A stretch of 64,000 nt of DNA from Thermoplasmatota archaeon (GCA_023379385.1 JAMCUS010000028.1:41207-105206); one strand, 5' to 3'. Shown: positions 18,008-27,364, numbered from the stretch's first letter. Notes: generated by a model from the sequence alone, not told the origin. Program-made: numbers and translations.

Positions 18008-18712
18008 TCATCGTATTTTGTAACCGCAATAGGGGCATACAACAACCATTGACGATACTGCTCTATGACAGGACTGACAAACAGTAACACCAGTTTGTTG
18101 CAATACGGGTTGTTGTGGTGGTGGTTGTATATACTGTATCTGGGGCTGGAGTGGTTGACTGTATTGCTGTTGTACTGCAGGATTTTGCGGGTACTGATAC
18201 TGTTGTTGATAATATTGTGAAGGGTATTGCTGTAATTGTGGTATAGCCTGCGGATATTGCTGTACGGGTTGGGCAGTGGTGGGTAAATTGTATATGCTCT
18301 GGCCTGGTTGTTGTGGTTGCATTTGATTATATACGGGAGGGTATGGAGTAGTATGTGTTATTCTGTCAATATGCTCTTTTGATATAAATAACAATATTCC
18401 AGGAATAACCCCATCAAAAATTATGGCAATTACAATAAGTTCCATATTCATAAGATTGTGAACCTTTAAGATATCACCGGCAGATAATGCAATTTTGATC
18501 TCATTTATTTTTAATACAACAAAAACACCTATAACATCAGATGCTAGTATATATGCATCAATTATTTTATATACAATGTATGGGGATAAAATAATTTCAA
18601 CAGATGCAATAATACCTGATAAAACGATAATAATTAATCCGAATATAAATGCAAGCAATACGAAAGTATTGATATCCTCCAACTCCTTCTTTACAGGGTC
18701 TGCATACATCAA
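18008..18712 (-). CDS. Paralogue: membrane protein with P/Q/Y-rich linker and zinc ribbon
   Basis: 234 residues with the architecture of its downstream neighbour: four hydrophobic helices within residues 15-120, a long Gln/Pro/Tyr stretch (QQYPSQYYQQQYQYPQNPAVQQQYSQ) and the ending CQSCHRAVSSMVVVCPYCGYKIR. The helical part shares the pattern ISKEHIDRI/FAKKHIDKA after the last helix. Tandem duplication followed by divergence explains the pair. AGGAGGTG lies upstream of ATG 18712 as a ribosome binding site. Function unknown. Confidence 0.75.
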   Translation of the reverse strand: MMYADPVKKELEDINTFVLLAFIFGLIIIVLSGIIASVEIILSPYIVYKIIDAYILASDVIGVFVVLKINEIKIALSAGDILKVHNLMNMELIVIAIIFDGVIPGILLFISKEHIDRITHTTPYPPVYNQMQPQQPGQSIYNLPTTAQPVQQYPQAIPQLQQYPSQYYQQQYQYPQNPAVQQQYSQPLQPQIQYIQPPPQQPVLQQTGVTVCQSCHRAVSSMVVVCPYCGYKIR

Positions 18713-18860
18713 TACACCTCCTTAAATAGAATGAATCTATTCATGCAAGAAACATATATAATTTTTAGTATATAATGCTTTGTTGATTAAATGCCAGATT
18801 ATATTAATATAGTGTCATATAAATTATGAATATTTATCTGGTATAAACAGATAGGTTTAG

Positions 18861-19739
18861 ATGAAATTAAAAGGTGTTATACTGGATTTATTCAACACGG
18901 AGATATTGAAAAAATATTGTCTTAAAAATAACCAAACATTATATATAAGACAGGAACTCTTAATGACTGTGAACATTAAAAAATATGATTCAGAAATAAT
19001 GGTCAAAACGGAACGCAGAAAGAGAACTGTTGAAGACAGGGATGTATGGCATCATGTATTTGATCTTCCCACTGAAAAGATTATACAGAAGATCATAAAC
19101 AGGAGAGTCATAGACACGCTTGATTATGCTATATCTTCCGGAAAGGAGAGTGGTGTATACAGGGCTACCAGTAAAAGTGGATATTACGCCGTAAAAATTT
19201 ACAGAATAACAGATTCGTCGTTTAGAAATTTACCGTATTATATTTTTGCAGAAGAGAGATTTTTACAGGTAAAAAAAAAGTGGCATCAACTGGTATTCGC
19301 ATGGGCGTTGCGTGAATACAAAAACCTCACTATAATGCATGAGTCATCAGTGCCTGTACCGAGACCCGTTATGGTACTAAAAAATATACTTATAGAGGAG
19401 TTTTTGGGAGAGGATGGTGTAGCCTATCCCATCCTGCAAAAATATAATGGTATTATAGATGTTAAGCTGTGGAATGATATTATAAATTCCGTAAAAACAA
19501 TCTACTACAAAGCCAATATGGTACATGGAGATCTGAGTGAGTACAACATAATTATTGGTAAAAACAATATGCATTATATAATTGATGTTTCGCAGGCGGT
19601 AAAAAAAGAGCATCCTGCAGCCAAGGAACTTCTTCTAAGAGATTTAAAAACAATAGGAAAATTTTTTATTAAAAAAGGTGTTAAGGTGAATATTGAAGAG
19701 ACCGTTAAAATTTTTGAAAAAGATGGTGTGAACCCATGA
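18861..19739 (+). CDS. rio1: RIO1-type serine/threonine protein kinase
   Basis: Atypical kinase/ATPase needed in late small-subunit ribosome maturation. The P-loop substitute is SSGKESGVYRA, the ATP-binding Lys is in YYAVKIYRI, the catalytic loop is VHGDLSEYNIII, and the metal-binding Asp is in IIDVSQAV. Each is a RIO signature. The first 34 residues are not conserved in style, and a second ATG at 18963 (MTVNIKKYDSE) is an alternative start; TATA-like sequences precede both. It overlaps the KH-domain gene by 4 bp (ATGA), the standard archaeal rio1-KH pairing, consistent with joint action in 40S-like subunit assembly. Confidence 0.92.
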   Translation: MKLKGVILDLFNTEILKKYCLKNNQTLYIRQELLMTVNIKKYDSEIMVKTERRKRTVEDRDVWHHVFDLPTEKIIQKIINRRVIDTLDYAISSGKESGVYRATSKSGYYAVKIYRITDSSFRNLPYYIFAEERFLQVKKKWHQLVFAWALREYKNLTIMHESSVPVPRPVMVLKNILIEEFLGEDGVAYPILQKYNGIIDVKLWNDIINSVKTIYYKANMVHGDLSEYNIIIGKNNMHYIIDVSQAVKKEHPAAKELLLRDLKTIGKFFIKKGVKVNIEETVKIFEKDGVNP

Positions 19740-20266
19740 ATATATTCTATCTCAGAGTGCCTACGGACAGGATAGGCGCACTTATAGGAATCAACGGAGA
19801 GGATAAAATGAAGATAGAAACTACTGGCAAGGTGAAATTGGATATAGATTCCAGTAGCGGAGATGTGGAGATCCTGTTTGATAACGACCCAGTACTTGGA
19901 TTAAAGGCGAGAGATGTCGTTCAGGCAATAGGCAGAGGATTTTCTCCAAAACATGCCATGAAATTATTCAATGAAAATATATACTTTATACTTATAGATA
20001 TCAATGATTTTGCCCGTAATAAAAAATCACATGTAAGGAGAATAAAGGCTAGAGTAATAGGTACCGAGGGTAAAACAAAGAAATTTATAGAAGAGGAAAC
20101 TGGCACAACACTTTCCGTTTATGGAACAACAATTGGTGTTATAGGAACTCTGGAGATGGTGGAAATCGTAAAGGAGGCCCTTACCCTGCTTCTAAGAGGT
20201 AGTGAGCATAGTACCATATACCGATATGTTACCAGAAAGGTGAGAGAGGCTGCACTTTATGGATGA
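19736..20266 (+). CDS. KH-domain ribosome assembly protein (Dim2/Pno1-like)
   Basis: 176 residues with two KH domains: the first with RIGALIGINGEDKMKIE (about 11-27), the second with RVIGTEGKTKKFIEEETG (about 99-116). This is the archaeal relative of eukaryotic Dim2/Pno1, which binds the 3' end region of small-subunit rRNA and works with Rio1. Genetic linkage with rio1 by a 4-bp overlap supports that. The end overlaps the primase start by 8 bp, so rio1, KH and priS form one transcription unit. Confidence 0.9.
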   Translation: MNIFYLRVPTDRIGALIGINGEDKMKIETTGKVKLDIDSSSGDVEILFDNDPVLGLKARDVVQAIGRGFSPKHAMKLFNENIYFILIDINDFARNKKSHVRRIKARVIGTEGKTKKFIEEETGTTLSVYGTTIGVIGTLEMVEIVKEALTLLLRGSEHSTIYRYVTRKVREAALYG

Positions 20267-21392
20267 TAAAACAGAAAAATTCATTACAAATCTTTTTAAA
20301 CAATATTATGATGGTTTAGATCTGAGTAATGAGCATTATCTGGATATAAAGGAAAGGGAATTTGCATTTACCTATCTTAACAGAGATGGAATGGATAGAC
20401 CAAGATATTTTGATAACTGTGATGAACTGCATAGATACATAATGGATAAGCTACCAGCTGCCATATTTTATTCTACAGCACATTACAGAATAGATAAGGT
20501 ATACGAGCAAAAGGAATGGATGAAGGCGGATCTTATTTTTGATCTGGATGCAGATCATCTACCGGGTGCTGAATCGATGAGTTATGCTGAAATGTTAGAC
20601 CGCATAAAGATAGAGTTTTACGATCTTGTAAAAGGGATTCTTATTGATGATTTTAGAGTGGATGAAAAGAACATTTTAATCACCTTTTCGGGGAACAGGG
20701 GATATCACGCACACATACATTCCGATGCATTTCAGAATCTGGATGCCCGCTCAAGAAGATCAATAACTACCTATCTTGGACTTTCAAAGATAACCGTAGA
20801 GCAGTATAATAGAATTGGAAATAACGGAATGAAAAAAAGGATAGACTCCGTTTTAAAAAGATTGTATGAGGACATTGGTAACGGGAAAACAGTATATAAC
20901 CTGGAGCCGGAGATTATAAAAAAATTACAGGAAAAAATAAAATTGATTGAAAAGAAAAACAGAAGCAAAGCCAGAGGAAGCAATGGTTATGAATTATTAA
21001 AGGAGTTATTGAACTCTATGAAAATACCTGATGTGGACCAAATGGCTATACTCAATACATTAATAAAAAATAGCATGGACCTGAGTGTTATACATATAGA
21101 TGCGCCTGTTACAGGCGATATTAAACGGTTAATACGCATGCCTCTTTCACTGCATCCTAAAAGTGGATTTGTTGTTAAAAAAATGGACCTGAATTCTTTT
21201 GAAAAATTTACTCCAACAAAGGATGCCATCCATAAAGGATTTACGGGCTCATCCATATCTGCCAGGGTTCTGGAGAATACTACGTACACCCTTAATGATA
21301 AAGTTTTTGATCTTAAAAAGGGTGCGCTTATAGAACTTCCTGAATATGCAGCTCTCTTTTTTGCATGCCGTAACTATATATCAATAGCGTGA
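20259..21392 (+). CDS. priS: DNA primase small (catalytic) subunit
   Basis: Archaeo-eukaryotic primase catalytic subunit, which makes the primers for DNA replication. It has 377 residues. The metal-binding acidic pair is in ADLIFDLDADHL (about residue 93), and the nucleotide-binding SGNRGYHAHIHS block follows. RLIRMPLSLHPKSGF near the C-terminus is also characteristic. The zinc-binding knob seen in several archaeal PriS proteins is not evident; only scattered Cys occur. The large subunit PriL is not in the window. The gene is embedded in the rio1-KH-priS-arfC unit. Confidence 0.94.
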   Translation: MDDKTEKFITNLFKQYYDGLDLSNEHYLDIKEREFAFTYLNRDGMDRPRYFDNCDELHRYIMDKLPAAIFYSTAHYRIDKVYEQKEWMKADLIFDLDADHLPGAESMSYAEMLDRIKIEFYDLVKGILIDDFRVDEKNILITFSGNRGYHAHIHSDAFQNLDARSRRSITTYLGLSKITVEQYNRIGNNGMKKRIDSVLKRLYEDIGNGKTVYNLEPEIIKKLQEKIKLIEKKNRSKARGSNGYELLKELLNSMKIPDVDQMAILNTLIKNSMDLSVIHIDAPVTGDIKRLIRMPLSLHPKSGFVVKKMDLNSFEKFTPTKDAIHKGFTGSSISARVLENTTYTLNDKVFDLKKGALIELPEYAALFFACRNYISIA

Positions 21393-21398
21393 TGAAAA

Positions 21399-22037
21399 AT
21401 GAGGCCCTACATACATATAAACTGTGCAATGTCGCTTGATGGAAAAATATCATATCCATCTGGCAAATCACTTGCAATATCCGATGAAGAAGATATGGCG
21501 AGGGTACATGAACTGAGAAACAGTTACGACGGAATCATTGTTGGTGCTAATACTGTTATAAATGACGATCCCTCTCTCAAGGTCAAGGATAAATATGTAA
21601 AGAGAGTAAACCACCCTGCAAGAATAGTTCTGGATAATACAGGAAGGATTCCGCTGACCGCAAGGATATTTGACGGTACTGTGAGAACCATTCTGGTTAC
21701 CAGTGGAAAAAATAACCATACCTATAGCAGAATAGAGGTTATATATGCAGGCATTGATAAAATATACCTTGAAACAGCAATGAACGAACTTGTGAATAAA
21801 GGAATAAAAAAGTTATTAGTAGAAGGGGGAGGGGATGTTATATGGAGTTTTGTGAGTAGCGGTATGTTTGATGTAATAACTGTTTTTATGGCCAATATAA
21901 TCATAGGAGGAAAGAATACACCAACAATGGCTGGTGGTCCTGGAATTATCAGTGAATCAGATATAGTGAAATTGAATTTGAAGGAGGTATCAGTAAAGAA
22001 AAATGGCATTTTGCTTACCTATGAACCCAAACAGTAA
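21399..22037 (+). CDS. 2,5-diamino-6-(ribosylamino)-pyrimidinone 5'-phosphate reductase
   Basis: RibD C-terminal-type reductase. It reduces the ribosylamino-pyrimidine intermediate to the ribitylamino form in archaeal riboflavin synthesis, using NAD(P)H. It has 212 residues. PYIHINCAMSLDGKIS at the N-terminus, DGIIVGANTVINDDPSL and KKLLVEGGGDVIWSF are the family motifs. No deaminase domain is fused, as expected in archaea. It begins 6 bp after priS and ends the unit. FMN need for the type 2 IPP isomerase in this window gives a loose metabolic connection only. Confidence 0.9.
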   Translation: MRPYIHINCAMSLDGKISYPSGKSLAISDEEDMARVHELRNSYDGIIVGANTVINDDPSLKVKDKYVKRVNHPARIVLDNTGRIPLTARIFDGTVRTILVTSGKNNHTYSRIEVIYAGIDKIYLETAMNELVNKGIKKLLVEGGGDVIWSFVSSGMFDVITVFMANIIIGGKNTPTMAGGPGIISESDIVKLNLKEVSVKKNGILLTYEPKQ

Positions 22038-22107
22038 GTTTCATATTTCAGGTAAAAGAGAAATAGAAAGAGAAACTATTTTAATAAATCATGTATTTAT
22101 AGCATAG

Positions 22108-23133
22108 ATGAGTAAAGCGGATATCATAATAAGGTGTAAATCACCTCTTAGAATAAGTTTTGCTGGTGGGGGTACGGATGTATCACCATATCCTGAAGAG
22201 AGGGGAGGAGTTACACTCAATGCTACAATAAATAGATACGCATATGCCACACTGGATAAGACGGATAGCACAGGATATGTGATAAGATCACTTGATTATG
22301 ATACAACTACAAAATTAACAGATGAGGATGATTTTATATATAATGGAGAGCTGGATCTTATAAAGGCTGTTCTTAACGTAATGACTGAACATAAAGACGG
22401 TATCAAACTATTTCTGCACAGCGATGCACCTCCTGGCAGTGGACTTGGATCCTCTTCAACAATGGCAGTTGCACTTATAGGTGTATTCAAGGAATTTTAT
22501 AATTTACCATATACCAGTTATGAGATTGCAGAACTGGCATATAAAATAGAAAGAAATGAGTTAAATATTGCAGGTGGTAGACAGGATCAGTATGCCACTA
22601 CCTTCGGCGGATTCAATTTTATAGAATTTCAGAAAGATGGTGCGATAGTAAATCCATTAAAAATAAAAAAAGAGGTAATAAACGAATTGGAGTATAGACT
22701 GATACTATGTTATACAGGTAAAACCAGACGTTCTGGCAATATACTGAATGATCAGATAGAGGGCTATACCAAAAAAAATGAAAAGGTTGTTAAGGCGCTT
22801 GATGAAACCAAAAAACTTGCCTATGAATTCAAAAAAGCGATTCTTACAGGCAACGTAGATCTGTTCGGTGAACTTCTGAGCAGGGGCTGGGAACTCAAAA
22901 AGAAATTCACAACAAATATAACAGATCAATACATAGACAGATTATACGACGTTGCTGTTAATAATGGTGCTATGGGTGGTAAGTTATTGGGGGCGGGTGG
23001 AGGTGGCCATATGCTATTTTTCTGTGATCCAGAAAAGAAAAGAGATTTGATAAAAATGCTCGAAAAAGAGGGTGGTAGAATAATACCGTTTTCCTTTGAG
23101 GAGAACGGTATGCAGACATGGAGGATTGGGTAA
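22108..23133 (+). CDS. hddA: GHMP kinase, D-glycero-D-manno-heptose 7-phosphate kinase type
   Basis: GHMP-family sugar kinase of the HddA group, which makes heptose 1,7-bisphosphate (the alpha form feeds GDP-heptose). CKSPLRISFAGGGTDVSPYPEERGG is the HddA-type N-terminus, SDAPPGSGLGSSSTMAVAL is the ATP loop, and GGKLLGAGGGGHMLFF is GHMP motif 3. It has 341 residues, as in the family. A TATA-like TTTTAATAAAT lies about 25 bases upstream, so the message may be leaderless. It is directly followed, with no gap, by the sedoheptulose 7-phosphate isomerase gene, which supplies its substrate. Confidence 0.9.
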   Translation: MSKADIIIRCKSPLRISFAGGGTDVSPYPEERGGVTLNATINRYAYATLDKTDSTGYVIRSLDYDTTTKLTDEDDFIYNGELDLIKAVLNVMTEHKDGIKLFLHSDAPPGSGLGSSSTMAVALIGVFKEFYNLPYTSYEIAELAYKIERNELNIAGGRQDQYATTFGGFNFIEFQKDGAIVNPLKIKKEVINELEYRLILCYTGKTRRSGNILNDQIEGYTKKNEKVVKALDETKKLAYEFKKAILTGNVDLFGELLSRGWELKKKFTTNITDQYIDRLYDVAVNNGAMGGKLLGAGGGGHMLFFCDPEKKRDLIKMLEKEGGRIIPFSFEENGMQTWRIG

Positions 23134-23712
23134 ATGAATATAAGAGAGTATATAAACAATGAATTCAAAACAGTTATTGATGCGCTTACAGATACAATCA
23201 ATAATGAATATGATCTGGAGATGCTGGAAAAAATAGCAACTGTAATGGCCAAGCAGCTTAATAATGGTTATAAAATTATATGGTTTGGCAACGGAGGCAG
23301 TGCCGCAGATGCTCAACATCTGGCTGCAGAACTGGTTGGACGGTTTAGAACTGAAAGAAAGGCATTGCCATCTATTGCGATAACCGTGAATAGCTCAGTA
23401 ATTACAGCGTTATCAAACGATTATGATTTTTCAATGATTTTCAGCAGGCAGATAGAGGCTTTATGTAATGAGGAGGACGTATGTGTAGGGATCTCTACAA
23501 GCGGTAAATCGGAGAACGTTATAAACGGTTTGATAAAGGCAAAGGAGAAGAAGGCCATAACGATCGGATTCACCGGTGCGAACGGAAAGTCAATGGGTGA
23601 TTTTGTTGATCATCTTTTTGTTGCCAGAGCTGCGGAAACGTCACATATACAGGAAGAGCATATAGTGGCAGGCCACATAATATGTGGCATTGTGGAAAAG
23701 CTTATCATATGA
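23134..23712 (+). CDS. gmhA: Sedoheptulose 7-phosphate isomerase
   Basis: SIS-domain isomerase that converts sedoheptulose 7-phosphate to D-glycero-D-manno-heptose 7-phosphate. It has 192 residues. WFGNGGSAADAQHLAAELVGRF carries the phosphate and metal-site residues of GmhA. ISTSGKSENVINGL is the second SIS phosphate loop, and HIQEEHIVAGHIIC has the conserved Glu/His metal ligands. It is in an operon with the kinase above, so the organism can probably make an activated heptose for cell-surface glycans. The later steps (phosphatase, nucleotidyltransferase) are not in the window. Confidence 0.94.
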   Translation: MNIREYINNEFKTVIDALTDTINNEYDLEMLEKIATVMAKQLNNGYKIIWFGNGGSAADAQHLAAELVGRFRTERKALPSIAITVNSSVITALSNDYDFSMIFSRQIEALCNEEDVCVGISTSGKSENVINGLIKAKEKKAITIGFTGANGKSMGDFVDHLFVARAAETSHIQEEHIVAGHIICGIVEKLII

Positions 23713-24455
23713 ATATATTGCTGATGTCAGTAGCATCTACATTCATATTGCTGCTTACCTTTGCAGCATATATTAAGAAGATCGTTACCAGAGAGGGTGC
23801 AATGGCTACGGCACTTTTCGGATTGATTATCAATTTCACCGGAGGATTCATATACATTCTGATATTGATGCTTTTTATCACGGTTGCGTATATCGCTACC
23901 ATGTATCAATTCTCACTCAAGAAAGCGATAGGAATCCAGGAGGGAAGTGGTGGCGAAAGGGGATGGCAGAGTGTTACAAGTCACGTTCTGGTGCCTACCA
24001 TACTGATTGTAATGTACTACACCTTGCATGCCATATCAACACCATTATTTGAAATACTTATTTTATCTGCTTTTGCATTTGCAATATCAGATGCGGTTGC
24101 ATCTGAAATGGGTGTCATATCCAATAAAACATATTCCATAATAACGTGGAAAAAGGTTGATACAGGTGTTAATGGCGGTATATCCTTGTTTGGCGAGGTA
24201 TGGGCGTTACTTGGAAGTCTGTTCATAACCTTATCCGGTTCAATTATTATGAATATTTCAGGCATGACTTTATATACATGGTACTACCCTGTAATTCTTT
24301 CGTCTGTCTCTGGTTTCATTGGATGTAACATTGATAGCATCTTGGGAGACCTTGTTGAGAATCGTGGCTTTATTTCTAAATTTTCAAACAATTTTTTATC
24401 AATGATTGCTAGTATTTTTATAGCATATGGTGCATATATAATCATGATGCGATAA
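23709..24455 (+). CDS. DUF92 family membrane protein
   Basis: 248 residues from ATG 23709, which overlaps the gmhA stop as ATGA; the track's 23682 start is too early. It has six to seven hydrophobic helices. Family landmarks are REGAMATALFG near the N-terminus, ERGWQSVTSHVLVPT, FAISDAVASEMG and VDTGVNGGISLFGEVWALLGS. DUF92 includes plant VTE6 (phytyl-phosphate kinase) and TMEM19; an archaeal member could phosphorylate or recycle a polyprenol phosphate. Translational coupling to heptose genes makes a lipid-carrier or surface-glycan role plausible, but this is inference. Confidence 0.85.
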   Translation: MNILLMSVASTFILLLTFAAYIKKIVTREGAMATALFGLIINFTGGFIYILILMLFITVAYIATMYQFSLKKAIGIQEGSGGERGWQSVTSHVLVPTILIVMYYTLHAISTPLFEILILSAFAFAISDAVASEMGVISNKTYSIITWKKVDTGVNGGISLFGEVWALLGSLFITLSGSIIMNISGMTLYTWYYPVILSSVSGFIGCNIDSILGDLVENRGFISKFSNNFLSMIASIFIAYGAYIIMMR

Positions 24456-24598
24456 TTCAAAACAGATATAGCAGAACGTACATAATTTGTTGATGTTGTG
24501 AATGCAAAACAGAATCAAAAAGTATATAGATGTTTAAATATGTATAAACAGTGATAGAACGTAAAATGGTATGCTCTGTTCAAGATGGCTGAGGTAAT

Positions 24599-25816
24599 AT
24601 GATGAATAGAAAGGCAATGGTGAAATGTCCTGTATGCAGGAAAAACTACACTGTTACAGGTGCAACCTCTTCAAAATGCCCCTATTGTCATACTTCATGG
24701 AAAATTCAGGAAAATAACAACCCTTCTGTAAAAACATATATTTTTTCTGTATCTGCTAAAAAAATAAAAAAACATAAATGGGCAGGGAGTATAATCATAG
24801 TAGCCATTGCCATTATTTTATCCATTCTTCTTTTAACGTATCCACTTATAACAATAATATCCAATGGAGTGGAGACTGGCTTTGTGACATCATCCAGATT
24901 TACAGTTTCAAGAGTAATCTCTATACAATCTCATACCAGTAACGTATCCGTGCATGTACCATTGCCTGTAAATATCTCAGGTGAACAGACCATTGATTCT
25001 ATCTACACCTCTGTGCCCTATGGTATAATTAGTAAGAATGGTACCAGCTGGTTGCTATGGAATAATAGATTATCCGGTGCATTGAGCAATATATCCATTA
25101 CATATACAATATCCGAAAATTCGGTATCATGGAATACGGAACCATCTCAATTCGGTACCCTTTCCCAGATCCCGTTCTATTATTTGAATAAATACAGTAA
25201 CAGGACAGATGAGTGGACAATAACAAGCAGGGACTCGCAGATAATCAATTTAGCAAGAATGTTGAGAGGGAATAGCACCTCTGTATATCAGATACTTGAT
25301 AATATATTTTCGTGGGAGATAACACATATACAGTATAGAATAGGGAATGAAACTTATCCACATAATGCAACCACTACACTGAATCTGGGATGGGGGAAAT
25401 GTGACGAAATGGCATTTCTTTTTGCAGCTCTTGCAAGGGACGCCGGAATTCCAACGTGGATCGCTTTTGGCCCTCTATACAATCCTTCAAGTGGCCAATG
25501 GGTAGATCATGCATGGGATATGAGCTATTTACCGCTAAAAAATGGAGGGTATACAATCGGGCAGATAGATCCGGCAAATAAACAGTTTCTTCTCAAAGAT
25601 TCATACAGATTTATAGAATACATAGACAATGGTAATGGAAGCAATATGCGCTATTATTATAATTTCATTTCATATACTTCAATAAACCCTGGCGTATCTA
25701 CAACATCAGAATATTTCGTTTCACAATCCTTCCAGATAACCTCTGTTGCCGGTGTAAAAAACTTTATTAGTACTGAAAAAATTACGTATGTAACAGATAT
25801 ATACAATAAGGTGTAA
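24599..25816 (+). CDS. Membrane-anchored transglutaminase-like protein with N-terminal zinc ribbon
   Basis: 405 residues. A cytoplasmic zinc ribbon CPVCRKNYTVTGATSSKCPYCH (about 10-31) is followed by one membrane helix (about 63-85). The extracytoplasmic part has a beta-rich region, then a transglutaminase/protease-like domain. In it GWGKCDEMAFLFAALARDAGIP gives the catalytic Cys, DHAWDMSYL the His and QIDPANKQF the Asp. The catalytic triad is intact. Such proteins may cleave or crosslink surface proteins. A GAGGT ribosome binding site precedes ATG 24599, with TATA-like GTTTAAATATG about 65 bases upstream. Confidence 0.85.
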   Translation: MMNRKAMVKCPVCRKNYTVTGATSSKCPYCHTSWKIQENNNPSVKTYIFSVSAKKIKKHKWAGSIIIVAIAIILSILLLTYPLITIISNGVETGFVTSSRFTVSRVISIQSHTSNVSVHVPLPVNISGEQTIDSIYTSVPYGIISKNGTSWLLWNNRLSGALSNISITYTISENSVSWNTEPSQFGTLSQIPFYYLNKYSNRTDEWTITSRDSQIINLARMLRGNSTSVYQILDNIFSWEITHIQYRIGNETYPHNATTTLNLGWGKCDEMAFLFAALARDAGIPTWIAFGPLYNPSSGQWVDHAWDMSYLPLKNGGYTIGQIDPANKQFLLKDSYRFIEYIDNGNGSNMRYYYNFISYTSINPGVSTTSEYFVSQSFQITSVAGVKNFISTEKITYVTDIYNKV

Positions 25817-25868
25817 ACGTCGTTTACAGTAGATAGAATATGCAATTATAAATTAAAGGTAACTGATT

Positions 25869-26477
25869 ATGGATTCAATAATAAAAAATATTAAAATAGT
25901 TAAGGAAAGCATCTCTGAAAAGAGCGAGCTATATGAGATAATAAAAAGGGAATCCTTTCACCTTATAAGAGAATCGGCAAGAACAATACAGGCTATGCAT
26001 AGAGACGAGAGGGTTGATATCAAAACGCTAAAAGAGACGTTCAGAAAGATAAAGGAACTGGTTGGGAATAGAAAGGAATTTTTATATGAATCAGTAACGG
26101 AAACGGGAATGCAGGAATATGTTGAGGCAGTACTCTTTTATCATTATAAATATGAAAAAGGTATGAAAATGCCCTCCGCAGAGGATTTGAAGGTTACTGG
26201 AGAATCGTATATTTTAGGGGTAATGGACTTTACAGGAGAGATGAAAAGAGATGCGGTGATATCCATAAAAAAAGGAGATATACAAAAAGCAGAACAGATC
26301 TTACAGTATATAGAATTGATCTACGATGAAACCATGGAATTTGATAACTATATGGTATCACCATCTATGAAAAGAAAGCAGGATGTACTCAGGAATATAA
26401 TAGAAAAGTTATCAGACCAAATATCATTCCTAGCCATGGAGAAGCTCATAATAAAAGAGATGAAAAGATCAGATTAA
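25869..26477 (+). CDS. Translin-family protein
   Basis: 202 residues, all helical. FYHYKYE, QEYVEAV and GVMDFTGEMKRDAV match the translin/TRAX fold; the acidic residues of QEYVEA and DFTGE sit at the positions of the TRAX-type catalytic Glu/Asp set. Archaeal translins form octameric RNA- or DNA-binding shells, and some have RNase activity. It is convergent with the coiled-coil gene next to it and overlaps it by 4 bp. Confidence 0.88.
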   Translation: MDSIIKNIKIVKESISEKSELYEIIKRESFHLIRESARTIQAMHRDERVDIKTLKETFRKIKELVGNRKEFLYESVTETGMQEYVEAVLFYHYKYEKGMKMPSAEDLKVTGESYILGVMDFTGEMKRDAVISIKKGDIQKAEQILQYIELIYDETMEFDNYMVSPSMKRKQDVLRNIIEKLSDQISFLAMEKLIIKEMKRSD

Positions 26478-27280
26478 CTGCTCTTGATATTTGCATCAGA
26501 TCCTTCAACAACCACTTGTTCAATCCTGTCAAGATGCTTGTTCAAACTTTTCGTGAGTGTGTTAATAGATTCTCTGAGCTCCTCAATCTGACCATGGATA
26601 TCTCTATCTATGGACCCTGTTCTGGATTCAATAGAACCTATCCTCTCCTTTATGGAACCGAGACTTTCTTCCATGGCTAGCCTTACAGCCAGTTTTATAG
26701 ATTCGTTTTCTGTTTCATCATTTGCAGATATTTCGCCAATTCTTCTATGTGTTTCGTTGAGAAGTAGCCTCATCTGTGTTATAACCTTATAACTATCAGA
26801 TACCTCTGTAATCAATTTTTCGAGATTCTCATTATTTATTGCCTGATTTGATCCAGAAACTTCTACAGGTGTGGATTTTATGGTATCCTTTACAATGTTA
26901 ATAATATCAGAAACGACTCTATCCATTCTTATGTCAATTATTTTTTCAATGGTCTGTGATAATTTCATATCCATATGTGTTATTAAATCTTTAACATCAT
27001 CCATATTGGTCCTGTTCATCTCAATAAATTCATTAAAAGTTCTACCGAAGATCTCAAATTGCTCTGTGGTATGGTTATATGTGAACTCATTAATCTCATC
27101 AAGATGTTCCCCGTTTGTGGCAAGAAGCTTTGCCAACACATATAGCATATAATGCTCCTTTCCCTTAATGATAGAAAAACTACCTCTATCCAGTGAATCT
27201 CTTACATCCCTATTTGCAGAAAGCAAATTTAATTGCTTTTCAAGTTCAGATTCAATAGCTACAGCTCCCGGTCTAGTCAT
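26474..27280 (-). CDS. Soluble coiled-coil protein, unknown function
   Basis: 268 residues from ATG 27280 (MTRPGAVAIESELEKQ), which has GGTGAT just upstream as ribosome binding site; the track start 27313 is less likely. It is acidic and helical. Residues 60-130 and 170-265 have heptad spacing (IEKIIDIRMDRVVSDIINIVKD; LKRIGSIESRTGSIDRDIHGQIEELRESINTLTKSLNKHLDRIEQ). No membrane segment or enzymatic motif is seen. Clustering with translin and fibrillarin may be coincidental. The N-terminal 60 residues could be a small DNA- or protein-binding domain, but I see no signature. Confidence 0.65.
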   Translation of the reverse strand: MTRPGAVAIESELEKQLNLLSANRDVRDSLDRGSFSIIKGKEHYMLYVLAKLLATNGEHLDEINEFTYNHTTEQFEIFGRTFNEFIEMNRTNMDDVKDLITHMDMKLSQTIEKIIDIRMDRVVSDIINIVKDTIKSTPVEVSGSNQAINNENLEKLITEVSDSYKVITQMRLLLNETHRRIGEISANDETENESIKLAVRLAMEESLGSIKERIGSIESRTGSIDRDIHGQIEELRESINTLTKSLNKHLDRIEQVVVEGSDANIKSS

Positions 27281-27364
27281 AAAATCACCTTCTTTACCAT
27301 ATAGGTATAGCAACTGATCCCCTTATATACATTATCTATCTCTTTTAACTTTAAAAATTAGATA

